Positions 1 to 12,133 of a DNA stretch of 64,000 bases are shown here, in pieces. This DNA comes from Haemonchus contortus (lineage: Eukaryota > Nematoda > Chromadorea > Rhabditida > Trichostrongylidae), in assembly GCA_000469685.2 (NCBI GenBank), contig LS997562.1:30479928-30543927 (forward strand). Direction: 5' to 3'. Made by a program: the position numbers and the translations under genes. Position 1 is the stretch's first letter, and every line of letters starts with the position of its first letter. Under the pieces are notes generated by a model. The model was given only the letters and a program-made list of their open reading frames with translations. It was not told the origin of the DNA and did not search any database.

Positions 1-351
1 AGAGCCGTCTCAGACAGTGAGACGACGAGATAGTTGTTGGGATCGTCTCCGTAGACGACGATAGAACTCATAAAAACTTCTGAGTATTAGTCTGACCGTG
101 CTACGTGCAATGCGCGGCTTTGCAAAGTCTATGATAACATGTTCAGTTGGCATAGATCAATGACACCCTACAACAATACAGGGGACAAAAATGGCAGAAA
201 TAACCTCTCACTGGGCGCTTACATAGTATTGGTAGTATAGTTCAGAGCATAAAAAATGGTTCCTTTGAAAAAGAAGAAGACGTATGATCGCAAGTTTTGT
301 GCGAGTGCGGCGCGTCTGTTACCGTGTGCGCGTCTCCCACATAAGCGTATA

Positions 352-880
352 TACAGTAGCGCTCAAAAGTCTTCGGTGAAATGGTTCATCAGCCGTACTT
401 TTCAGCCGTAACTCCTTTCCAACTGGATCTAATAGGGCGAAATTTCTATATTTGGAGCGTGGGTGTATTGTGAATATTTACCACTATTAACATGCAATCT
501 GATCATGTTCCAGATATTCCAAAGGGCATGAAAAAAAATCGACTGCAAATACAGACGATGGTCTTTCAAGAATCTCTTCCCTTTTTGTCATGTTTAAAAT
601 GTACGAGCGGTAATGCCGAACACCATAGATGAGAAAAACGCACACAAGGTGGGAATAAGTGCAGACGTCAGCAGCTTTAGTTTCAGCAAAATGTGCTACC
701 GCAACAAACACCTTGCTCTATCTGTGGATGTTGCAGCTTTGCAGTCAAATAGTGTTGGGTAGGGTGGAATATGCTCTAGTTAAACATATCCAAATTTTGT
801 GCGATTTGGTCTACTAACAAAAAAGTTATGAACGAAAAAGCGTCAAAGCATTTCACCGAACACTTTTGAGCGCTAGTGTA
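352..880. mobile_element. Tc1/mariner-type MITE, copy 1
   Basis: This is a non-autonomous element of about 0.5 kb. It begins CAGTAGCGCTCAAAAGT after a TA and ends with the inverse (ACTTTTGAGCGCTAGTG) before a TA. It shares its body with the copies at 49768 and 56887 but is more diverged. No transposase frame is present. Confidence 0.85.
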
Positions 881-1639
881 TGTCGGTGTCCTAGAGCTTC
901 ATCGCGAATGGTGCAGCCTTAATAGGGCGTCATGACACGGCTGCTCCGGAATGGTTACGTCGCCCGTTTAGATTGGAGCGTTTACTATCCCCTGTCCAAG
1001 TCGTTTTTCAGCCTGACAATGTACCATGTGTGTATTATCCCTAGGGGACAGTGACATACACAGAGGGGAACTTCAGATATCCTTTTCATCGTGGACAGTA
1101 CCTTTAATGAGGTTGATAACGTAGTGACCTGAATGAACATACGTGATGGGACAATGATAGGTGTGGACACAGCTCTGCATTTTAACACGATGCTCGTGCG
1201 TAGAAAATTCAACTGATAGTTTCAGCTCAGGTTTCATCCTTTTACGTCAGAAATTTGAAGATGGCCAACCCTTGCCCGGAAAATATATAGCATCCGCAGT
1301 TCCAATGGAATCGTTGTTAACGGAATCGTTGCAGGGAATCGTGTAAGTGAAAATCTTTTGCAGACGTTGTTTTCTCGTTTCTTGTTTTCGTTTTTCGTTT
1401 TCGAACTGGTACAAGTGCGCGCACTGCCAGTGCCTCTTAAAGGCACATATCACGATAATTTTGGGGTATCCGGTTATCGACGGATGATGAAAGTAATATT
1501 CCAGAATAGCGCAGAGATAATGAGGATTATGAAAGTAATATCCCAGAATAGCGCAGAGATAATGAAGAAAACACGAAAAACGGCGTACGTGTAAAAACGC
1601 AAGGCTTCAAAAAAGAAGTCGAATAGGGGGTTGGACGAG

Positions 1640-1905
1640 GTTCTGCTGAAAAAAATGGGGGACGCACGATTCGTGCGATTCCGTTCGCGCGCGGCAAATT
1701 GTGCGGCGAAATTCGCGATGATTCAGACAACTCCTGCGCCTATCATTGGAGTACAAACTCGAAGTAGAGTACTTCAGTAGGGTCGGACAATCCTACTAAC
1801 CTACTTTACCTCAAATTTGGGCCCTAATGATAAACGCCGCAGTCGTCCAAATAGCACCGAATTTTGCCGCGAAATTTGCCGCGCGCATCCAGAAACGCAC
1901 GAATC
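1640..1905. repeat. Long-inverted-repeat MITE, copy 1
   Basis: The arms, rich in GCGGCGAAATT and GCGGCAAATT, are inverted about a centre near 1780. The centre holds AAGTAGAGTA-type sequence and its inverse. A second copy with the same arrangement lies at 41640-41885, and one arm-like piece (GCGCAATTTGCCGCG) is at 19430. Ends are approximate. Confidence 0.6.
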
Positions 1906-2521
1906 GACACACACCCGAAAAAAATTGCGTGGAAGAGGTGTTCGGGCAAGCTGTCCGCAATTGCGTACAGCTTAATTAACAGGCGATGATGGATGGGATT
2001 CAATATTCCGTCACCATTCCGCTGCATTGGGAGCATTCTGATGCATCTACGCATCCAATATATCCGAAAGAAAAATGGTTCCCATCAACTTCGCTTTGAA
2101 CATCCTTTCACCACTCGGCGATCAGCTCCTTGGACGCCAAACATGTGGATTTTGGCGCAGATAGCGCAACCTGTATCGCCTCTGTAACTCTTCTGACACA
2201 TCGCCGGTCGATGGGCGTAGACGCCGTTGAATCCGGTAATGAGGCTCCTAATATGCCCGCTCAATTAGTTTTTTGACCAGAGAGTGTCCTTTGTGTTATC
2301 TTTGGAAGTCACTGGATAATCCTGAGGGGAAATCTAGGAAACCATTTTAACCGTGAGCTGTGCCTTCAAACGTCGGATAGACGGTGCTAATGAGCCAAAA
2401 AACACTAGCATACTGTCGACGATCAACAATTTCTCCACTATTATGGAGTGCTCATTTCTAACTCTCCCTTACTTCCGCATTCGTCGGCGATCTAAACATT
2501 GCTGCGGTTCCTGCGTCTGAA

Positions 2522-3206
2522 GGCACAGTTCACGATAAAAAGAGTTCCTGAAATTCCCCTTCCAGCATAAATTCGTTAACGCCAAGGATAGCGCAAGTGG
2601 TACTATCGAGTAGAAAAATGGTTAAGGTAAAAATGGTCCTGTCAACATACATACCCTGAGACGAATGAGTTTTCCCTGTAGAGTCTGTAGGTGGCACCAT
2701 TCGCATCGGGGCGCAAACGTTGCACCCAGGCAGCTTACTGCAGCCGCAGTGGCGCACTCAATCGGACAACTCTTCAAAATACCCCTTCCATGTAGTTTTT
2801 TTCGTCATCCTCATCCAAGCGCTAAATTTTTGGAGCCTTATAAAGAGAGGGATAAAGTTTTTGGCTTAATCAATCACGTCTGAGGGATGCGCCTTCACAC
2901 TCGACTTCCATTCAGAATCGTAGTGGCGTAATGAGTGCGTATGTAGCCTATACAATGACTTGCGGTGGCCAGCCGATGTACACGTCAGTGCTTTTATCCT
3001 CCCAGACGAGTCTGGTACCGATGAATCGACCCCGAAGGGATGGAAGGCTTGATTGGCAAGGCGGGCATCGAGATTGGAGCCTTATATTTCTACTAATACA
3101 CTGCTTTTGCGTTTTCTCCGCCACTTTTGCACTATTATTATTTATCCCTACTATTATTCGTCTAAGACTAGGTACCTCAAAATTATCGTGAATTCTGCCT
3201 TATATC
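2522..3206. repeat. Dispersed repeat with AGGCACAGTTCACGATA termini
   Basis: The left end reads AAGGCACAGTTCACGATA (2520) and the right end is its inverse (TATCGTGAATTCTGCCTT, about 3184-3201). Similar termini occur at 1437, 11290-11322, 38873-38900 and 47320, so this is a dispersed non-autonomous family. The interior has no convincing coding frame. Confidence 0.5.
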
Positions 3207-5849
3207 TGCGCCATCGCTCACCCCGACGTCATAGTGCTTGACAGTAATCTTTTCATTTTGCCTTCCTCATGAGGCTGACTAATTTTTGGTCCTCATGAAC
3301 CATAAGGATTCTAAAAACAGCAGTAAACTGAGAAGGAAGTAGAGAGAGGGAATAAGGAAAGGATGAAAAGAAAAGAGTACTGTTCCATTGAATTCTGGCA
3401 AAGCTGAGTTGTGATAGGAGATTGCCTTCGGATAGTGCTGTAAATGAGCGATAGTCTACTGAGGGATTCGTTTAAATGCATTGATTGGTTCTGCATTTGT
3501 ATGGATTTTGATATTCGTTGGTTTTTTTTTATAGATTGTGCTATTTTTCCTTTAGCACTTTGACGTTATTCATTTCTTCTAGTCAAGATGGTTAAGAAAA
3601 CTTCATGTATTGCCAAATATGCTGAATATTTTACCTCTCACTACTCATACAGGCTTTGAGGAACTCTCGAACGTTATGAAATCTCTTACTCTTACTTTTT
3701 TCTATTCCTTATCCCTCATATGGAATTTTTTCCTGAGTTGTACAGTACTGTATAGGCGTATTTATCGCAAAACTGAATCCATTCGGTATTTTCGGTTGTC
3801 CGCTTATTCTACCATGCCATGAACTGGGAAGTCAATGAGATTAGACTGCATCGCTGCGCCACCAACCATATTCGCCGCGCGAGTGACCTCCCCAATTTGG
3901 GGTGGTCATAGTGATCAAGCTTCCCGGCCCATAGCCTCGTCATTACTGTAGCACTTCTCTAGGGTATGTTTCATTGCAGACCAATTTCTTGGTATTTACA
4001 AAACAACAGAAGATCTATTTTACCGACGTCTATTCTATCTATTTATTTTGCTTGTTGTGACAGGGCAGTCACAGATTCCGATGAATGTCATGTTCCAGAA
4101 TGGATGCCTCTTACTATGATGGCCACATTTACCGATCGAAATACATCACTGTGTATCCGAATAATCGTTGCAAATTCATTGGCAATTTCATGCTTTTTTC
4201 CTACCACGTTTCCAGTGATAGGGAAGTAAGTCAGCGGATGTATACAAGTTCAGTGAACTTTAGCACCGGAAAATCAAGCTCAACAATGTTTAGTATACTT
4301 TCGCCAATATTCCAACACCGGAACAAACCCTACTGAAGGCATCTACCACTTGATGGTTCAATCATCTCAATTTTCACAGGTGATACTTTTTTTTCTGATT
4401 TGCGATAGAGGCATCAGCTGCGATTTTCTTGAAGCCTCCTACCAAAGACTACTAGTTTCTTGATTTGGTTAGTTGTTCCTTAAAAAAGTTACCTGTAACT
4501 GTGAGATTGGGGTAGTGATAAGTGACTGTTACCACACGTATGGTTTATGTATCAGTACGGATACCTGCCTAGGTCAGCTGAGCTTTTCCATTACTCCTAT
4601 ATCTCTTAAACTGTAGCAGATGGTATCAGTTCCGTCGAGGGATAGAACATAGGCTTATACTTACACTGTTTATGCCAAATCTGCATTTTAACGCTAAGCT
4701 TGCATGGGGGAAAATGCGTGGCGCGTTTGGCATTGGGGTTGACCGACGCCGAACATTACGACATTAAGGAAGCGATCAAGATCCTCACACTATTTTAATG
4801 ATATTTGATATCTGTGTTGGAGAAAGGTGATATGAACTCAACTTTCTCGCTGAGTGTGATGTTGTTTAAACTTGAATTGCTCATACAAGGTCTACTCCTT
4901 ATTGAGAAAGAGTTTTAAGATTTGATACTTTAGTAGAGGAAGATCATTGTTAGAACGGAATCTTATCCCTGACGTTATCGTTACCCGTTTTTTCATCGTT
5001 TTCAAAATGGTATTTTATTCAATACAACCAATGACTTTTTCACAGTGGACCATGGACGTAATTCGGTATAAGTAGACCCTTCTCCAGAGCGACATAATAA
5101 ATCCAAACCTTCATTTCTGCATTCTAAATTTGCTACAAGTTGTAAACCAGTAAAAGTTGGTCTCCCTATGAAGTGTACATTAATTGGGCAAAAAGAATGG
5201 AGTCATTGAGGTCACCACCTCGACGTCTCCAGGACGCGGTTTTAGATCTCTCCATATCTCTCTTATTTATAAAACAGTAACTTGGTGTCTCGGTTTGTCG
5301 GTTTGGGTGTTTGTCGGTATGTCGGTGTTTTGATGTGTCCGTCCGCAACTTTATGATAAACGCTACAATAAAGGTAGTGTTATGCAAAAAGCCCAGCTTC
5401 CAAATTTCCTTTTTATATATATAGGAGTAAATTGGTGGGTAGGTTAATGGAGTAGAGTGAGTAATGCAAAGTGAAGTGGGTCATCTGGAGTTGGAAGGAT
5501 ATTTCAAAAACTTTGATTGCGATCTGTATTAGCATCGTGCTATGTAAGTCTATACAAAAATCGTAGGTGATTATGAGGTTGGGATACCTCCGCTTTTTTC
5601 AACATTGTGCACACACTATAAACAGTTTTGTAACCTAAACGTTGACATATGAAGTGAATCCGTAATCTAGAAGGGGCTTCATTGCCATAGTAAAGAGATT
5701 TGCTCTAATTTATGGTGAAGCCGTGAACTACTGCAGATCTTATTTGGCCCATTTCAACAGAAGGCCACTGAAGCGATGCTACGTGCGCGAAGAGCCCCCC
5801 CCCCCCCTCCCTCCCTCCGCTTATCCCCTCCTGAGGCGTAGGTTGGAAC
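3207..5849. other. Intergenic stretch, nothing recognised
   Basis: The short open frames here show no recognisable domain and no consistent splice signals. There is a poly-C/CCCT tract at about 5796-5830 and a TGTCGG-rich simple stretch at about 5285-5340. Confidence 0.5.
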
Positions 5850-5851
5850 TA

Positions 5852-7105
5852 TTAGGTTGAGTAAAAAGTTTTGATCGGAATTTTCATCCTTCTCTTGTTT
5901 CTTTCGTAGGACCACTTGGAAGGATTTCGTACTAGGTTATGGTAGATGGTTCCCGGACCTGCACTGTGGAGGCATATATAAGCATGTCCTTGCAAATGTT
6001 TCGCAATAATGACCCCTGTCAACCGAAGCTGTCTGAGAGCTATCATCTTTTACGAATTCCTGCAAGGCTAAAATTCGTCGTCGGCTGTCGCAAATATCTG
6101 TTGTGCATTCAGAGAAGACATCGTGTCTCAACCCACGGTACATCGTTGGTATCGACAAATTCGTTCGGGCAATATTTTGTTCGAAGGTCAACGTCGTACT
6201 GGACGTCCTCCTGCCTTGAATGACGGAACTTTGCGCACTGCTCTAATGGAGAAGCCAAATGCTACTACTCGCGATTTGTCGACGGCACTAGGGTGCAGCC
6301 AGAAGACTATCGTCAATCATCTCCATGGCCCCGGCTACGGAGATATACTCTCAAGATGGGTGCCCCACGGTTTGAGCGACTCGGACAAAGCATCACGGGT
6401 CAGTGCGTGACCTTCTTTGCTTCTTCGTCAACGTAGGAGAGACTTTCTCGGGGAGATCATTACTGGAGACGAGAGCTGGGTCCTTCATGTGAACCATAAG
6501 CGACATCGTCAATGGATGCCCAATGAGGAACCACCTCCAAGACAGCCGAGAAACGGACAACATCAGAGGAAGGTTTTGCTATGTTGTTGGTGGGATTCTC
6601 GAGTCATGCTCTATTTCGAATAACTGCCTGAGGGTACCACCGTAACCGCCGAGATTCACGCTTCTCAGCTACAAAGTGTGGCCGACGTCATTTGAAGGAA
6701 GCGTCCGCAGCAAAGAAATGTTTGTCGTCTCCATGAAAACGCTCGACCGCATGTTGAGAAATTGTCTCGTCAGAAAATTGCCGAACTTGGGTGGGAAGTG
6801 CTGCCCCACCCTCCTTATTCGCCAGATCTTGCTCCGTCCGATTACCGTATTTTTCTTGATTTGAGGCATTATCTTCGCGACAGAAAATTTGATGATCGCT
6901 CGGAACTCGAAACTGAGATTTCCAGCTTTTTCGAATCGCGGCCGCCACAGTTCTGGGCTTCAGGAATCCAAAAACCGGTGGATCGCTGGACATATGTTGT
7001 GGACCACTCTGGAGACTATATTGCTAATTGAGATCCTCTTTTAATAAAAATAAGACTTTTTGAAATAGAGATGAAAAACCGATCAAAACTTTTTACTCAA
7101 CCTAA
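5852..7105 (+). mobile_element. Mariner element, full length, transposase broken
   Basis: The element is 1,254 bp with 27-bp terminal inverted repeats beginning TTAGGTTGAGTAAAAAG, flanked by TA on both sides (5850-5851 and 7106-7107). The transposase reads on the plus strand in pieces. First come a helix-turn-helix region with VSQPTVHRWYRQIRSG and GRPPALNDG, then ITGDESWVLHVNHKRHRQW (first catalytic Asp), then PPYSPDLAPSDYRIF (third Asp, mariner D34D type), ending near 7028. An in-frame TAA near 6070, a TGA near 6408 and frame changes around 6620-6740 make it inactive. Near-perfect termini suggest a fairly recent insertion. Confidence 0.92.
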
Positions 7106-7314
7106 TATATTCTTTCGCCTAGAACCGTTCTAAGAACGGATGAGGTCCGCTATCCCTCTTTTCCGGCACTAAAATTAAGGAATGGGGCCGGGCGACCCAA
7201 CTGGTATACATATAAAGCGGTAACTTTGCATGTGTAATTGAATGTCGCTTTGTGCCGCCGTCCGCAGAGAGCCATCTAGGCACGATGAGGACTGGTTTGA
7301 GTATAAATCAGCAA

Positions 7315-7480
7315 TGTAGTGTTGTGGCAAGTGGCGCGCTATCACACCCATGGTCACGGGATCGAATCCCGGCTTCAGCCAAGTCAATCAAGCCTTCCGT
7401 CTCTCTGAGGCCGGTTAATTGGTAGCAGGTGCGTCTAAGAGGATAAAGGCTGACTGATACATAGGGTGACCACCGCAAAT
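7315..7480 (+). mobile_element. tRNA-headed SINE, copy 1
   Basis: It has a B-box-like ACGGGATCGAATCCCGG at about 7356-7372 and an A-box-like GGCGCGCTATC about 25 bases upstream. A tail follows that is shared with 43160-43345, including AAGCCTTCC, a GGTTAATTGGTA/GGTAAAGTGATA block and GACCACCGCAA. It does not fold into a standard tRNA, so it reads as a SINE and not a tRNA gene. Confidence 0.6.
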
Positions 7481-8040
7481 CGTTCTACAAGCCAAATACG
7501 CATTCAATACCCCGCTGAGATTTTGAATTGAAGTCAATAGCGAGGCGTAGTCCCTCAGATTTATCAAAACCTGAAGATTTTATCGTTTCCCTCTCATTTG
7601 AGCTCTTTCACGGGAATAAAGTTTTTTGAAGGAGGATGGCTTATCCACACACGATTCATCGAAGCGTGAAACATGGAATATTCCGCGCATGGATTCACTG
7701 TATACCGATGATATTGCGTTCGTTGTAAACTTAGTTATAGTACCAACGAAAAAAAACAATTCTCTCAAAAATTTCATTTCAGTGAACGTCCTCCTTCTTC
7801 TGTTCATATTTTTTTGGAATAGAATTCGCAATATACATACATGATAAGAGGAAAGCTCGACGAACTGGTTTGAGTCGATCCTATTCTATCACCAGTTTCT
7901 AGCTCGATGTGCGATTATTGTATGACAATAGGGAGGGATTAAATAGAAAATAGTTCACTGTAATCACATTATAAAAAATATTGTATTCGCGGCCATTCGC
8001 GGCCGTTGCACACCGTAATAAAACCATTGCATACATTGAT

Positions 8041-8522
8041 CGTAATGGATATGACAGACGTCAACTCGATCAGTAACTTGTGATTATAAGTTTACGAGTG
8101 AAACTATTTTGAACTCCTTCCAAAGGATACCCAAAGGTTCGTAATGGATATGACAGACGTCAACTCGATCAGTAACTTGTGATTATAAGTTTACGAGTGA
8201 AACTATTTTGAACTCCTTCCAAAGGATACCCAAAGGCTCGTAATGGATATGACAGACGTCAACTCGATCAGTAACTTGTGATTATAAGTTTACGAGTGAA
8301 ACTATTTTGAACTCCTTCCAAAGGATACCCAAAGGTTCGTAATGGATATGACAGACGTCAACTCGATCAGTAACTTGTGATTATAAGTTTACGAGTGAAA
8401 CTATTTTGAACTCCTTCCAAAGGATACCCAAAGGTTCGTAATGGATATGACAGACGTCAACTCGATCAGTAACTTGTGATTATAAGTTTACGAGTGAAAC
8501 TATTTTGAACTCCTTCCAAAGC
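8041..8522. repeat. 99-bp tandem repeat array, about 4.9 copies
   Basis: Units start at 8041, 8140, 8239, 8338 and 8437 and are almost identical (one T/C change seen). About 40 bp of each unit is the reverse complement of the 3' part of the adjacent LINE frame (near 10616-10655). The last unit runs on into a longer antisense LINE piece (to about 8567). Confidence 0.95.
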
Positions 8523-8567
8523 ATAAACATCTTTTTTCTTATAGGGTGTGAAAACAGTAACTTTCTT

Positions 8568-11107
8568 AGTAACAAGTAACTTTTTACAGCAATCAGCTTC
8601 TTAAGGCCCTTAGTGATCTGTGTTCCTCCAATAAACCCTGTGTTATTGCTGGAGACTTCAATCTCCCGCAAATTAATTGGTTTCCTCGAGTTAAAACCAA
8701 CGATTGCCTAGGAACTAAGTACACGGAATGCTTTGCCGCTCATAGCTTTACTCAATTTATCTCCTTCCCAACTAGATTTGATTCATTTCTCGATTTATTA
8801 CTATGCAACAATTCGTCATTACTGCACTCAGTTTCTTAAGTCTCTCCCATTGGAAGCAGTGATCACTCTAGTGTAAGGTTTTTCTTATCACTTTCTAGAC
8901 ATTCCCCTGTACATAGGTGGTGTAGAGACTTTAGTAGGGCTAATTTTCGTGCTATGCGAAATGATTTAAGTAATGTCGATTGGTTAGGCTCCTTTAGGTG
9001 TGCGAATGGAGTGGATGCTAAATATGAAATGTTTCTCGCGATCATACACCATGCGATGGATCTATTCATACCTTTTAAAAGGCTCTCTCCATCAATGTCC
9101 AAGTTACCCCCTTATCTTGTATCATTGTGGAACAGAGGGGAACAGCTTTGGAATTCAGCCGTGAATACGCAACAGCCTTCGGAATGGGAAAGATATAAAC
9201 TATCAGATAAGAAGTACACTAAGAAACTCAGTAAGTACTACGCCTATGTTGAGGCCAAAATGTTGTCCAAGGGTGGGATAAGAGGCTTCTATTCTATTTT
9301 GAATTCGAGGCTTTCAGATAAGCCATGCATTGCTACTTTATGCAAGGATTCAATAAGGGCAGTAACCGATGAAAACAAAGCTGAGATGTTAGCCGATACT
9401 TTTGAAAAGGCCTTTGCTTCATCTTGCCCTGTATTGAAACCTCTGTTGTATCCCAGTGTTGATTGCACTAACCCTGCTCCTTGGTTTTATAAAGAGGATA
9501 TTGCGATGATTCTGCTTGAGTGGGCTTCATCAGCCTCGAATAACCCTGATGGACTACCATACTTAGTTATCAAACAATGCATTCATGAAATCACTGGCCC
9601 TCTTGAGTTCCTATTTAATCTTAGTTTCATGAACAGTGAAGTACCTCGCAGATGGAAACATGCCATTGTCATTCCGCTGCCCAAAAAAAACCACTGTCTG
9701 ATCCTGGAAACTATAGGCCTATAAGCTTGACTTCTATTTTTTGCCAGAGTTTTTGAAAAAATTCTCAGGAAATACATGGTCTCATCTTGATAGGTTTGGT
9801 ATAATTCCGAACTCCCTTCATGGTTTTTGTAAAGGTAGATCTATTGAGACTTCACTACTGGATTGCCTCAGTGACTGGACAACCTCTTTGGATCGGGGGA
9901 AAAGCGTGGATGTGATTTATTTTGACTTCCAAAAAGCATTTGATAAGGTTTCCCATGAGTTATTGATACAAAAGCTGGAACATCTTGGTTTCCATCCTCT
10001 GGTGAGGAATTGGATAAAAGAGTTCCTGTATAATAGAACATTTCAAGTTTTAGTGAAGGGCTCTTTCTCATCAGTTCGTACCGTAAAATCAGGAGTGCCC
10101 CACGGTGGGGTACTTTCACCGGTTTTGTTTAACATATTTACTTCAGACTTTCCTTGGTTTCTTAAGGATCTTGACGTTGTTTGCAACCTTTATGCAGATG
10201 ACATAAAAATCTATAAAGAGGTCTCCGGAGTTGGGTCTGACATAAATCTCCAAAAAGCAATTGATAAGTAGCTGAATGGTTTGAAATGAATCATATTCCA
10301 CTTTCCATTGAGAAAACACAAATGTTGTGCCTGGGCAAACATGCCCGAAATCCTTCATATCGTTTGGGCAACTCGACACTCAAAGTGGTTTCAGAAGTCC
10401 GTGACCTGGGATTTCATTATGATAGAACTCTTAACTTTTCTAATCATTATAAAGTATTAGTTTCAAAAGCCCTCCGTCGGGGTTTCAATGTTTTCAAGGT
10501 GCTCCGCACTAATGATTCGAAAACTCTGCTAAGGGCTTTCAAGGTTTACGTCCGTCCCATTTTGGAATGTGGATCTACTGTTTTCACACCCTATAAGAAA
10601 AAGATGTTTATGCTTTGTAAGGAGTTCAAAATAGTTTTACTCGTAAACTTATAATGCGAAGTCATCATTTAAATTATAATGAAATACCTAATGGAAGTGA
10701 TCGTAATAAGATACTCGGTTTAAAGTCTCTCGAATGGAGAAGAAAGAAATTTGATATTCTTATGGCATATAAAATTTTAAATGGCATAACCACCGTGGAT
10801 ATTTCGAAGTTCTTTACAATCGTGTCTTCCAACACGCGAGGCTCCTCCGCTAAGATTTCAACCATGCCAGCAAGAACTCAAATTAAAGCGCAGTTTTTCA
10901 GTAACAGAGTTAGGTCTAGCTTCAATTCGCTCTTACGTCGTAATCTCATCCCTCGAAATTATTGTACTTTCAAGAAATCCATCGACAGGTTGATTTCACT
11001 TAGTTGAGTTCATTATAAGATCTTATTGTTTGTTTTACTTCCTTTTTTCATAGTCATATTATTTTCCTCATTTCACATGTTTGCAACATGTCCGTTAAAT
11101 AAATAAA
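8568..11107 (+). mobile_element. CR1/L2-like non-LTR retrotransposon, 5'-truncated, decayed
   Basis: The plus-strand remains are in order. The C-terminal half of an AP-type endonuclease is at about 8620-8870 (AGDFNLPQINW, then GSSDHSSV). A linker to reverse transcriptase follows, with PLPKKN near 9680. Core RT motifs are VIYFDFQKAFDKVSHELL (9915-9970), SGVPHGGVLSPVLFNIF (10090-10140) and CNLYADDIKIY (about 10180-10215, catalytic YADD intact). Last comes the C-terminal LKSLEWRRKKFDILMAYKIL block (10720-10780), ending at 11007. Stops or frame changes occur near 8840, 9720, 10270 and 10615. The 3' end finishes in a TAAA repeat (11097-11107), as in CR1/L2 elements. Confidence 0.9.
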
Positions 11108-11799
11108 TACACTGAAATCTCATCCGAACACCCCTTCCATGTTATTTCCTTCACGGAATCTCGTCCAACATCTGTTCTCCTTACTATTGAGGAGCCTTTT
11201 TTTTCTCAGAATCGGCGAATTCTTTCGCTTTCTTCACAACCGATGAACTATTCCCAATCTATACTTCCGTTTTTCGAATGAAAACGGTTACCTCAAAATT
11301 GTCATGAACTGTGCCTTTGAAGATACTGTTTCGATCAACACGGATTCTGAGATTTCTATATAGAATAGACCTGTGGCTCCACAGGATAGCTCGGGAAAGA
11401 GGAAAAACTAGCTCTGCAGGTTATAGAGCACCACAACCGGCTCCGTCGACGTACCCACTCAAAAATGGTCGTAGCCTCGTTAAGTCTAGTAACTGTGTCA
11501 TTTAAGCTCCACCCATTCGTTTTCTAGAAATAGTTAACGGAGGAACGTAGTGTGTACGGTAAATCTTGTCTAGCTTACAAAATACGAGAACAGGCAGAGT
11601 CGCTTTTGTGTAGACTCCCTCGTGGCTAAATATCATAGCTCATAACCCACATCATCTTACCTGAAAACTACCGATCAATGGTGTGTCACTTGGTCATTGA
11701 ACGTTATCACAGGCACGGATGAGGAGGAAAGAACACTTGCGAAAATGAAATTTTAGTCGCTACTAGTCAAACCACTATTCGCAGCTGTCAATGCGGTTT

Positions 11800-12020
11800 T
11801 TAAAAGGAGCAGCAATTTGCGTGTAGCTGAAAGACTGTGGCAACAGTAGTGGCTTTACGGAGATATGTTAGTGTTGGACGGTCCATCGAAGAGTAGTAGG
11901 ATTGAAGAGTTATGAAAACTATTCTTATCGTGATTATCTCGCCAGCTCTTTCGTTCACAATAGTAGAATCTTTTTTATATATCAATCATCATGAATTTGA
12001 CGGAAGCATTCACTCTAGCC
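11800..12020. repeat. Dispersed repeat, copy 1 (inverse of 43555-43770)
   Basis: Blocks such as GAAAGACTGTGGCAACAG, TAGTGGCTTTACGGAGA and GGTCCATCGAAGAGT recur in reverse order at 43680-43765, and TTTGACGGAAGCATTC recurs near 43570. The two copies are inverted relative to each other. Confidence 0.7.
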
Positions 12021-12086
12021 GAGTTTTTTTCTTCAAGTCCTAATTGTTCTTGTAGAACAGCTTCATCTGGCCCACCTGAAGTCGCT

Positions 12087-12133
12087 CACTTGCAGATTAG
12101 GGACTCAGTCGCTGGGTCCCTAATCTGCAAGTG
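12087..12133. repeat. Perfect 18-bp hairpin
   Basis: CACTTGCAGATTAGGGAC is followed after 11 bases by its exact reverse complement. It could be a tiny MITE or a structured transcript; no terminator-type T tract follows. Confidence 0.85.

Noticed and set aside
7340..7380. tRNA gene
   Set aside because: A B-box-like motif is present but no acceptor or anticodon stem can be formed. Shared tails at other loci point to a SINE.
8041..8522. CRISPR array
   Set aside because: Units are contiguous 99-bp tandem copies without unique spacers, in a eukaryotic context.
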